This document shows positions 24,661 through 30,653 of a stretch of 36,764 bases of DNA, piece by piece (positions within the stretch are counted from its first letter, which is position 1; every line of letters begins with the position of its first letter). The notes beneath the pieces are model-generated. The model made no database searches, had not been told where the DNA came from, and saw only the letters and a program-made list of their open reading frames with translations. Made by a program: the position numbers and the translations under genes. The stretch lies in the NCBI RefSeq assembly GCF_900659615.1, contig NZ_CAACUY010000077.1, positions 1 to 36,764 on the forward strand, given 5' to 3'. The stretch comes from Actinomadura fibrosa (GTDB lineage Bacteria > Actinomycetota > Actinomycetes > Streptosporangiales > Streptosporangiaceae).

Positions 24661-25002
24661 ATGGTGTCCACCGCCGCGCATTCCCGGCGAAACTGGCGCG
24701 GCGAGAGCCCGTAGGCACCGCGGAACGCCTAGCTGAAGCGGGCGGGGCCGGTGAAGCCCCACCAGCGCGCGATCGCGCCGATGAGCTCGGGCGTGCGGCG
24801 GTCTCGCGTGCGGTGTCGTGGTCATCAGCGCCGCCTCCACGGAGCCGAGGCCGCGGATGCCGACGCGCGCCCGGAACCGGCCGCGCAGCAGCGGGTCGCA
24901 GCGCACGTCGTACGGCACCCAGACCTTGCCGCACACCTCGCGCCAAACCGCGGGCGGCCGTGTGGGCAGGCGTCTTTGCGCAGGCAGCGCGCGAAAGTGC
25001 CT
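24657..25002 (-). pseudogene. Decayed AraC-family regulator (internal deletion, frameshift and stop)
   Basis: Both ends of an AraC-type activator survive within about 345 bp, instead of the usual 900-1000. On the minus strand one frame reads PAVWREVCGKVWVPYDVRC then GRFRARVGIRGLGSVEA, resembling the start of the AraC-like ligand-binding domain (PF14525). After about 24830 a different frame gives the C-terminal helix-turn-helix: RRTPELIGAIARWWGFTGPARFS, an in-frame TAG at 24729-24731, then AFRGAYGLSPRQFRRE and a stop at 24657. The DNA-binding half thus has a premature stop, and most of the middle of the protein is missing. The upper boundary is approximate. It faces the monooxygenase gene, which it may once have controlled. 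Confidence 0.72.
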
Positions 25003-25098
25003 GGAGACCGAAGAACTGTGCGCGCATGGGCAAGGCAATAATGCAACGCTCCAATTCCTGTGAGCACGCCCTCCCGTTATCGCCGATTCCCGCCGGGA

Positions 25099-25111
25099 TA
25101 GGGTCTCCGCC
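25099..25111 (+). promoter_or_regulatory. -10 box directly before the monooxygenase gene (candidate leaderless start)
   Basis: TAGGGT (25099-25104) is followed by seven bases (CTCCGCC) and the ATG at 25112. No Shine-Dalgarno sequence fits this start. The -35 region is poor, as expected if an activator was once needed. Confidence 0.45.
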
Positions 25112-26266
25112 ATGACACTGGGAAGCGAATTGCTCGACCGGGCCCGGGAAATGGCGCCCAAGCTGGCAGAACGCGCTCAGCGGGCGGAGGAGCTGCGGCG
25201 GCCTCCGGACGAGTCGGTCCGCGAACTGGCCGGCGCCGGATTCCTCGACGTGCTCGTCCCGAGGAAGCGGGGCGGCGCGGAGCTCGACGTGGCGACCGTG
25301 TCGGGCATCGCGCGAGAGCTCGGGGCGGGATGCGCGTCGACCGGCTGGGTCGCGGCGATCTACATGCTGCACAACTGGCTGCTGGCCCTGTTCCCGGAGG
25401 AGGCGCAGGACGAGGTCTTCGCCGAGCGCCCGTACGCGTTCGCCCCGTGCACGCTGGCGCCCGTCGGACGGGCCGAGCCGGCCGGCGGCGGCCACCGCGT
25501 CACCGGCCGCTGGTCGTGGGGCACCGGCATCATGCACGCCGACTGGGTGATGGTCAGCGCGCTCGCGCCGGACGGCCCGACGGTGTTCCTCCTGCCGGCC
25601 GGGGAGGTCGCGGTCCACGACGTCTGGTTCACCAGCGGCATGCGCGCCACGGGCAGCAACGACATCGAGGTGCGGGACCGCTTCGTGCCCGCCCACCGGT
25701 CGGTGCCGCTGCTCGACTTCGCCCAGGGGAGCACGCCCGGCGCCGCGCTGTACGACGGGCCCGTGTACCGGATGCCGCTCGTCTCGCTGCTCACGCTGGT
25801 GGGGGCGTCCCCCATCCTCGGCGCGGCGGAGGGGCTGCTCGCCGCGTTCCGGGAGCGGCTGCGCGAGCGGGTGCTGGTCTACTCGGGCACCAGGCAGGCG
25901 GAGAAGCCGAGCGGGCAGATGCGGCTGGGCAAGGCGACGGCGGAGCTGGCCGCCGCCCGGCTGCTGCTCGACCGCACGATCGCCGAGTTGCAGGACCGGT
26001 ACCGGGACGGCGGCGTCTCCGGGCTGCCCGAGCGGGCGACGGCGCGGCTCGTCGGCTCGCAGACGGTCGCGGTGGCGCGCGGCGCGGTCAACGACATCTG
26101 CCTGGCCGCGGGGGCGAGCGCGCAGCTCATGCACATGCCGTTCCAGCGGGTGCAGCGCGACCTCGCCACGATCTCCGGGCACGTCGCCTTCGACCTGGAC
26201 GACACCTACGCGCTCTACGGCAGGGTCGCGCTCGGCCTCGACCCGGACGCCACGACGCTGGTGTGA
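25112..26266 (+). CDS. Acyl-CoA dehydrogenase-fold flavin monooxygenase (HsaA/HpaB-C2-like)
   Basis: Two-component group D flavin monooxygenase or acyl-CoA dehydrogenase relative, 384 residues. The N-terminal helical domain is MAPKLAERAQRAEELRRPPDESVRELAGAGFLDVLVPRKRGG. The middle beta domain carries GHRVTGRWSWGTGIMHADWVMV, the flavin-facing WSWGTG motif, and later VWFTSGMRATGSNDIEV. The C-terminal four-helix bundle includes CLAAGASAQLMHMPFQRVQRDL. The acyl-CoA dehydrogenase catalytic Glu is not apparent, and the pattern SGMRATGSNDIEV matches hydroxylases such as HsaA and 4-hydroxyphenylacetate 3-monooxygenase C2. Such enzymes need a separate flavin reductase; the FMN reductase at 1559 is a candidate by inference only. 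Its divergent AraC regulator is broken. Confidence 0.85.
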   Translation: MTLGSELLDRAREMAPKLAERAQRAEELRRPPDESVRELAGAGFLDVLVPRKRGGAELDVATVSGIARELGAGCASTGWVAAIYMLHNWLLALFPEEAQDEVFAERPYAFAPCTLAPVGRAEPAGGGHRVTGRWSWGTGIMHADWVMVSALAPDGPTVFLLPAGEVAVHDVWFTSGMRATGSNDIEVRDRFVPAHRSVPLLDFAQGSTPGAALYDGPVYRMPLVSLLTLVGASPILGAAEGLLAAFRERLRERVLVYSGTRQAEKPSGQMRLGKATAELAAARLLLDRTIAELQDRYRDGGVSGLPERATARLVGSQTVAVARGAVNDICLAAGASAQLMHMPFQRVQRDLATISGHVAFDLDDTYALYGRVALGLDPDATTLV

Positions 26267-26282
26267 ACCCGGGCGGGCCGGT

Positions 26283-27095
26283 TCAGGGTTTGCGGGCGAC
26301 GCCCGCCACGAACGGCACGTCCTGCCCCTCGACCCGGTGCCCGGGACGCCACCGCGTCACGGTCGTCAGGCCGGGGGGCAGCAGGTCCAGGCCGTCGAAG
26401 AAGCGCAGGATCTCGTCCATGCTGCGCGAGATCGCGCCGCCGCCGCCGCGGCTCCCGATCCGGTCCCGGTAGAGGTCCTCGATCTTGTCGCCGACCGGGT
26501 TGGCGCAGGCGGTCGACAGGACCAGGAAGCTCCCGGAGGGCACCGCGCCCATGTACCGCGCGACCAGGTCGTGCGGGCGGTCCTCGTCGCCGATGAAGTG
26601 CAGGATGCTGACCAGCATGACGGCGACCGGTTCGCGCGGGTCCAGCAGGGCGGTCGTCGCGGCGTCGGACAGGACGGCGTCCGGGTCGCGCAGGTCGGCC
26701 TCGACGATCCCGGTCCGCGCGTCGTCGGCGAGCAGCGCCCGCCCGTGCGCCGTGACCTCCGCGTCGTTGTCGACGTAGACGACGCGCGCCGCGGGGTCGC
26801 ACTCCTGCGCCACCTCGTGGACGTTGCGCGCGGTCGGCAGCCCCGCGCCCATGTCCAGGAACTGCGTGATCCCGTGGTCGCGGACGAGATGGCGGACGGC
26901 GGCGCCGAGGAACGCGCGGTTCGCCCGGACGATCGTGTAGATGTCCGGGAGCACGTCGGCCAGGTCGGCCGCGAACCGCCGGTCGGCGGCGAAGTTGTCC
27001 TTGCCGCCCAGCCAGTGGTCGTACACGCGCGCGATGCTCGGCTTGGAGGGGTCGTACGTGAACGCGGGCTTGCCGGACCCGGACCGCTCGGACAC
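26283..27095 (-). CDS. PF04672 (DUF574) S-adenosyl methyltransferase, copy 1
   Basis: Actinomycete-specific SAM-binding protein family (Methyltransf_19), function largely unknown. The 270-residue product opens with the family hallmark PSIARVYDHWLGGKDNFAADRRFA, then RANRAFLGAAVRHLVRDHGITQFLDMGAGLPTARNVHEVAQE, SAM-loop equivalent to motif I, then VVYVDNDAEVTAHGRALL (acidic ribose-binding end) and VAVMLVSILHFIGDEDRPHDLV. Several upstream starts are open; I prefer GTG 27095 since AGGTGG lies 7 nt before it and the hallmark begins soon after. It follows copy 2 by about 240 bp on the same strand across a G-rich spacer. It converges on the monooxygenase gene, 16 bp away. Confidence 0.87.
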   Translation of the reverse strand: MSERSGSGKPAFTYDPSKPSIARVYDHWLGGKDNFAADRRFAADLADVLPDIYTIVRANRAFLGAAVRHLVRDHGITQFLDMGAGLPTARNVHEVAQECDPAARVVYVDNDAEVTAHGRALLADDARTGIVEADLRDPDAVLSDAATTALLDPREPVAVMLVSILHFIGDEDRPHDLVARYMGAVPSGSFLVLSTACANPVGDKIEDLYRDRIGSRGGGGAISRSMDEILRFFDGLDLLPPGLTTVTRWRPGHRVEGQDVPFVAGVARKP

Positions 27096-27121
27096 GTGCA
27101 CACCACCTGGCGCAGGAGACG

Positions 27122-27335
27122 ATTCCCGACAGATCATGGCACGCATCGGCGGGACGCGAGGCGTTCCCCACGGGGCGCGTCCGGCCCGTCCCGGCGCGTG
27201 GCCGGTTGTTGCCAGCACACGGGACGCCGCCGGGCCGCGGAGCCAGGGCGGAAGCCGGAACCGGGCCGCCGGGGCCGGGGGCAGGGCCGGGGCGGGGGCC
27301 GGGGCGCGGAGCCAGGCCAAGCCGCCGGGCCCGGG
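27122..27335. other. G-quadruplex-like spacer between the two PF04672 genes
   Basis: The plus strand at 27271-27304 holds six consecutive G-tracts (4, 5, 3, 4, 5 and 4 G) with loops of only 1-2 nt, a textbook G4 pattern. It is flanked by an 11-bp direct repeat GCGGAGCCAGG at 27237-27247 and 27306-27316. As both genes run on the minus strand, the G-rich strand is the transcription template. No gene is seen here. Confidence 0.7.
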
Positions 27336-28136
27336 TCAGGCCGCCGTTTTGCGGGCGACCCCGCAGGCGCCCAGGTCCTCGATCCCCTCGCCGGAGTCCA
27401 CCTCGCGGGGCTCCAGCTCGGGCCGCCACCGGTACGGGTCGACCAGGCCCGGTTCGAGCAGCTCGAAGTCGCCGAACAGCGCGGTGATCTCGTCCCGGTC
27501 GCGGAGGGTGCCGAGGCCCATCGCCCCCTGGTACGCCTCGGCGACCTCGCGCATGGCCGGGAGGACGTGGCTGATCGTCAGGAAGCTGCCCGGCGCGAGC
27601 TCGCCGCGGAGGCGGGCCAGCAGCTCGGCGGGCTTGGGGTCGGGCAGGAAGTGGAAGAGGGCCAGCGCGCTCACGGCGACCGGCTCGCCGAAGTCGAGCG
27701 TCCGGCTGGCGCGTTCCAGGATGCGGTCGATCTCGACGACGTCCGCGTCGATGTAGTCGGTGGCGCCCTCCGGGCTGCTGGTCAGCAGCGCACGCGCGTG
27801 CGTGAGCACGATGGGGTCGTTGTCGACGTAGACGATCCGGGCGTCCGGGGCGATGCCCTGGGCGACCTCGTGCAGGTTGGGCGAGGTCGGCAGCCCGGTG
27901 CCGAGGTCCAGGAACTGCCGGATCCCGTGGTCGCGGGCGAGCACGCCGACCGAGCGGGCGAGGAACCTGCGGTTGGCGCGCGCCAGCGGCCGCAGGTACG
28001 GGCAGATGCCCAGGATCCGCCGGCCGAACTCCCGGTCGACGCCGAAGTGGGCCTTGCCGCCGAGGTAGTAGTCGTAGACCCGCGCGGGGTGCGGCACGTC
28101 GGTGCGCAGGTCCATGGAGGGCGGGTTGTCGGTCAT
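27336..28136 (-). CDS. PF04672 (DUF574) S-adenosyl methyltransferase, copy 2
   Basis: Second member of the same family, 266 residues, with the hallmark PHPARVYDYYLGGKAHFGVDREF, RANRRFLARSVGVLARDHGIRQFLDLGTGLPTSPNLHEVAQ, IVYVDNDPIVLTHARALL and VAVSALALFHFLPDPKPAELLARL. It differs from copy 1 in the C-terminal half (DRDEITALFGDFELLEPGLVDPYRWRPE) and ends CGVARK. The same architecture with visible divergence suggests an old duplication or separate acquisition. ATG 28136 has GAGGAAG 5 nt upstream. A 7-bp hairpin sits in its leader. It probably acts alone or on a small molecule; no substrate can be inferred. Confidence 0.88.
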   Translation of the reverse strand: MTDNPPSMDLRTDVPHPARVYDYYLGGKAHFGVDREFGRRILGICPYLRPLARANRRFLARSVGVLARDHGIRQFLDLGTGLPTSPNLHEVAQGIAPDARIVYVDNDPIVLTHARALLTSSPEGATDYIDADVVEIDRILERASRTLDFGEPVAVSALALFHFLPDPKPAELLARLRGELAPGSFLTISHVLPAMREVAEAYQGAMGLGTLRDRDEITALFGDFELLEPGLVDPYRWRPELEPREVDSGEGIEDLGACGVARKTAA

Positions 28137-28158
28137 CGGGACTTCCTCGGGAGGGACG

Positions 28159-28187
28159 CGAAGCGCGGCCGCTTCGGCAGCAGCCTA
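28159..28187 (-). promoter_or_regulatory. Candidate -10 and leader hairpin of the PF04672 copy 2 gene
   Basis: TAGGCT (28187-28182 on the minus strand) is a plausible -10. Just downstream, CGAAGCG-cggc-CGCTTCG (28159-28176) forms a perfect 7-bp hairpin 22 nt above the start codon. No -35 is clear, so an operator or mRNA-structure role is equally possible. Confidence 0.4.
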
Positions 28188-28314
28188 GCGGCGAAAGATC
28201 ATGCACGCCGCCGGAAAGTCCGGCGAGGGCGGGACGCGCGAGGGCTCCAGGCTCCAGGTGGTCCGGCCGTTTCACACGGTGCGGGACGGAGGAGGTCCGG
28301 CGGAATCGCAGGCC

Positions 28315-29313
28315 TCAGGGTGTGAGGACGACGCGGCGGCCGGGCTCGACGGGTGCGCTCCAGGCCCGTTCGACCTCGGCGAGGGGCATCGCCAGCGGGT
28401 CCACGGCGAGGTCGCCAGCGGAGATCCGCTCGGCCAGCTCCGGCAGCTCGGCGAGGATGGCGGCGGCGCCGACCGAGCCCTGGCCGCTGCCCATGATCCG
28501 CAGGTTCGCGGCGCGCAGCAGGGCGGACGGCAGGGCGATGTCGGCGCCGGCGACCGCCCCGATCTGGATCCAGGCCAGCGGCTCGGCCCGGTCGGCGCGC
28601 GCCCTGGCGAGCGCGGGCATGGCCTGCTGCGCCGGACGTCCCCACAGGTAGTCGAGCACCACGTCCACGTCGGCGGCCGCCGCACCGAGCCGCCGTGCGA
28701 CGTCCCCGTCCGCGCCCTCCAGGGACACGGTCTCGTCGGCGCCCAGGCCCGGGAGGAGCTTCAGCCGCTCGGCGTCGCGGCCCGCGCCGATGACGCGGCC
28801 CGCCCCGAGGGCGCGGGCGATCTGCACGGCGAGCCGTCCGGCGCCGCCGGTGGCGCCGAGCACCAGCACGTCCTGCCCGGGCCGGAGGCCGGCGCGGCGG
28901 CGCAGCGCCACCCAGGACGACATGCCCGGGTTCATCCCCGCGGCGACCGCGATCGGGTCGGTCCCGGCGGGCAGGACGAGCGCCCGGCGGCGGTCGGCGA
29001 CCGTCCGCTCGGCCATCGAGCCGAACGCCGTGCCGGGCAGCACGAAGTACAGCAGTTCGCCGTCCGGCGCGCGGCCGACGCCGTCGATGCCGGGGACCAG
29101 CGGCAGGGTCCCCTCGGAGGTGTAGTGCGACCCGTCGGCGGCCGACCGGACCCGCGGGTGCAGGCCCGCGGCGAGCACGTCCACCGTGATCTCGTGCTCG
29201 GCCGAGGGCTCGGGGAGCGGGACGGCCTCGTAGCGGGGAGGGGCGTCGAAGGAGCGGACGACGGCGGCGTGCGTCGTCCCGGCGGAGGCGGGGGCGGACA
29301 TGGGGGCGGACAT
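28315..29313 (-). CDS. Quinone-oxidoreductase-like MDR (zinc-free alcohol dehydrogenase-fold) enzyme
   Basis: Medium-chain dehydrogenase/reductase, NADPH-dependent, reducing quinones or enones. The 332-residue product has a GroES-like N-terminal domain (VPLPEPSAEHEITVDVLAAGLHPRVRSA, TLPLVPGIDGVGR). The Rossmann domain carries the dinucleotide loop VLVLGATGGAGRLAVQIARALGAGRVIGAGRD, and the C-terminus is PVEPGRRVVLTP. The zinc-binding cysteines of alcohol dehydrogenases are absent. GAGGAG lies 5 nt before the ATG. It is divergent from a MarR gene across a 43-bp palindrome, so it is almost certainly that regulator's target and may detoxify the electrophile it senses. Confidence 0.9.
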   Translation of the reverse strand: MSAPMSAPASAGTTHAAVVRSFDAPPRYEAVPLPEPSAEHEITVDVLAAGLHPRVRSAADGSHYTSEGTLPLVPGIDGVGRAPDGELLYFVLPGTAFGSMAERTVADRRRALVLPAGTDPIAVAAGMNPGMSSWVALRRRAGLRPGQDVLVLGATGGAGRLAVQIARALGAGRVIGAGRDAERLKLLPGLGADETVSLEGADGDVARRLGAAAADVDVVLDYLWGRPAQQAMPALARARADRAEPLAWIQIGAVAGADIALPSALLRAANLRIMGSGQGSVGAAAILAELPELAERISAGDLAVDPLAMPLAEVERAWSAPVEPGRRVVLTP

Positions 29314-29325
29314 GGCGGCTCCTCA

Positions 29326-29368
29326 ATGGTTGGTGGCACAAACCAATTTAGTTTGTGCCACCAACCAT
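29326..29368. promoter_or_regulatory. Perfect 18+7+18 palindrome: MarR operator shared by two promoters
   Basis: ATGGTTGGTGGCACAAAC and its exact complement flank the 7-nt centre caattta. Each arm also holds a smaller dyad, TTGGT-n7-ACCAA, matching the TTG-n7-CAA style of MarR sites, so two dimers could bind. It covers the -10 and spacer of the oxidoreductase promoter and the -35 of marR. Confidence 0.85.
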
Positions 29369-29373
29369 GTCCA
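29345..29373 (-). promoter_or_regulatory. Promoter of the MDR oxidoreductase gene
   Basis: Minus strand: -35 TGGACA (29373-29368), 17-bp spacer, -10 TAAATT (29350-29345). That predicts a start near 29338 and a short leader with GAGGAG. The palindrome occupies the spacer and -10, so bound MarR would block it. Confidence 0.6.
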
Positions 29374-29380
29374 GTAGACT
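29353..29380 (+). promoter_or_regulatory. Promoter of marR (leaderless)
   Basis: -35-like TTGTGC (29353-29358), 16-bp spacer, -10 TAGACT (29375-29380), then six C residues and the ATG at 29387. There is no Shine-Dalgarno sequence, so the transcript probably starts at the AUG. The -35 lies in the right arm of the palindrome, implying autorepression. Confidence 0.6.
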
Positions 29381-29386
29381 CCCCCC

Positions 29387-29818
29387 ATGGCCGCGGACGA
29401 GGACGCGCACGACGACGGGCTCGACATCGTGGACGGGCTCGTCCAGCTGTCCTTCGAGGTCCAGGCGGTCCTCGCCCGGGTCGCCGCCGACCTCGACCTG
29501 TCGCTCGCGCAGGTCCGGCTGCTGGGCATCCTGCGCGACCGGGACGCCGAGATGCTGCAACTGGCGGCCCACCTGGGGCTGGACAAGTCCAGCGTCACCG
29601 GCCTCGTCAGCCGTGCCGAACGGCGGGAGCTGGTGCGGCGCGTCCCGTCCCCGCGCGACGGCCGCGCCGTCCTCGTCACCCTCACGCCGCGCGGCCGCCG
29701 GCTGACGCGCGACGGCGAGCAGAGGATCCGCGGCGCGATCCGCGCGCTCACGGCCGGGCTGGACCAGCACGAACAGGACACCCTGACCGCTCTGGCCGCC
29801 CGGATCCTGCGCCCCTAG
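29387..29818 (+). CDS. MarR-family transcriptional regulator
   Basis: Winged-helix repressor of 143 residues. The N-terminal dimer helix is GLDIVDGLVQLSFEVQAVLARVAADL. Then LSLAQVRLLGILRDRDAEMLQLAAHLGLDKSSVTGLVSRAERRELVRR forms the helix-turn-helix, and PSPRDGRAVLVTLTPRGRR is the wing with the conserved D-x-R. The C-terminal dimer helix is ALTAGLDQHEQDTLTALAARIL. It is divergent from the MDR oxidoreductase and shares the palindrome between them, the usual layout of a repressor released by its inducer. No cysteine is seen, so thiol oxidation is not the likely signal; a small ligand is more probable. Confidence 0.92.
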   Translation: MAADEDAHDDGLDIVDGLVQLSFEVQAVLARVAADLDLSLAQVRLLGILRDRDAEMLQLAAHLGLDKSSVTGLVSRAERRELVRRVPSPRDGRAVLVTLTPRGRRLTRDGEQRIRGAIRALTAGLDQHEQDTLTALAARILRP

Positions 29819-29843
29819 GCCCGCCTATGCGCACTGCGGTGGT

Positions 29844-30653
29844 TCAGGCGCGTTCGCGGGGGATCTTCTCGCCGGCCTCGACCGCGATGGGCAGGTGGTT
29901 CTCGGCGGGCGGCAGCGGGCAGGTGGCGAAGTCGGTGTAGGCGCAGGGCAGGTTGGTGGCGCGGTTGAAGTCCAGCCGCACGGTGCCGTCGGGTCCGGGC
30001 GGGTCGACCTGGAGCGACCGGTTCGCCGCGTAGGTGGTGACGCCGGACGTCTCGTCGGTGAACAGCACGAACAGGCTGCCGGGCGCCGCGCCGCCGAACG
30101 CGGTGAGGGCGAACGCCCGGCCGTCCAGCTCGAACTCGACGCGGCCCGGCGCGTCGTAGACGTGCTGGAGCCCCTCGACCGCGGCGCCGACGGCCGTCGG
30201 GCGCGGCTCGTCGAACGCGACGTAGCGGCCCTCGGCGACCCAGCGCGGGTCGGGCGCGAAGGCGGGCGTGCCGCGGTAGGACGTCCGCAGCGGGTGGCCG
30301 GGGTGCCGCGGGCGGACGACGTCGTACCCGCCGCGCTTGGCCACCTCAATCACCGCGTCGCCCCACCGGGCGGTGACGCCGCCCCGCTCGGGCAGGACCC
30401 CGAACCGGTGCTCGCCGCGCACGGGCCGCCCGTCCACGACGAGCTCCTCGTCCTCGGCGAGGACGACGGTGACGCCGTCCGGGCCGGTGGACCAGGCGCC
30501 CGGCGCGTCGCCGAACCGTTCCGGCTCGTCCGTCAGCCAGTGCAGGCCGGTGACGGCGAGGAAGCCGTGCGGGTCGGCGAGCCGCGCCTCGTGCTCGCGG
30601 TGCCAGTCCTCCCATTCCCGGGCGAAGTCGGTTCCGGTGGTCGAGACGGTCAT
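29844..30653 (-). CDS. DUF1684 (PF07920) protein, coupled to importer 2
   Basis: Member of the DUF1684 family, function unproven. The 269-residue product opens with FAREWEDWHREHEARLADPHGFLAVTGLHWL. It ends in the highly conserved family signature DFNRATNLPCAYTDFATCPLPPAENHLPIAVEAGEKIPRE, with two cysteines and an Asn/Asp/Glu-rich pattern that looks like an active or metal site. No signal peptide, so cytosolic. ATG 30653 overlaps the stop of the fused ABC ATPase by 4 bp (ATGA), making it the last gene of the second importer operon. That places DUF1684 with the fate of an imported substrate; hydrolysis of it is a guess. It converges with marR 26 bp away. Confidence 0.88.
   Translation of the reverse strand: MTVSTTGTDFAREWEDWHREHEARLADPHGFLAVTGLHWLTDEPERFGDAPGAWSTGPDGVTVVLAEDEELVVDGRPVRGEHRFGVLPERGGVTARWGDAVIEVAKRGGYDVVRPRHPGHPLRTSYRGTPAFAPDPRWVAEGRYVAFDEPRPTAVGAAVEGLQHVYDAPGRVEFELDGRAFALTAFGGAAPGSLFVLFTDETSGVTTYAANRSLQVDPPGPDGTVRLDFNRATNLPCAYTDFATCPLPPAENHLPIAVEAGEKIPRERA

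Noticed and set aside
27204..27320. Coding extension of PF04672 copy 1 through the G-rich spacer
   Set aside because: Pro/Ala/Arg-rich low-complexity product; the family hallmark starts soon after GTG 27095, which has an RBS-like AGGTGG.
19054..28136. A secondary-metabolite cluster call based on the sugar dehydratase, methyltransferases, SDR and monooxygenase
   Set aside because: No PKS, NRPS, terpene, RiPP or other core gene and no coherent deoxysugar set; genes run in several unrelated units.
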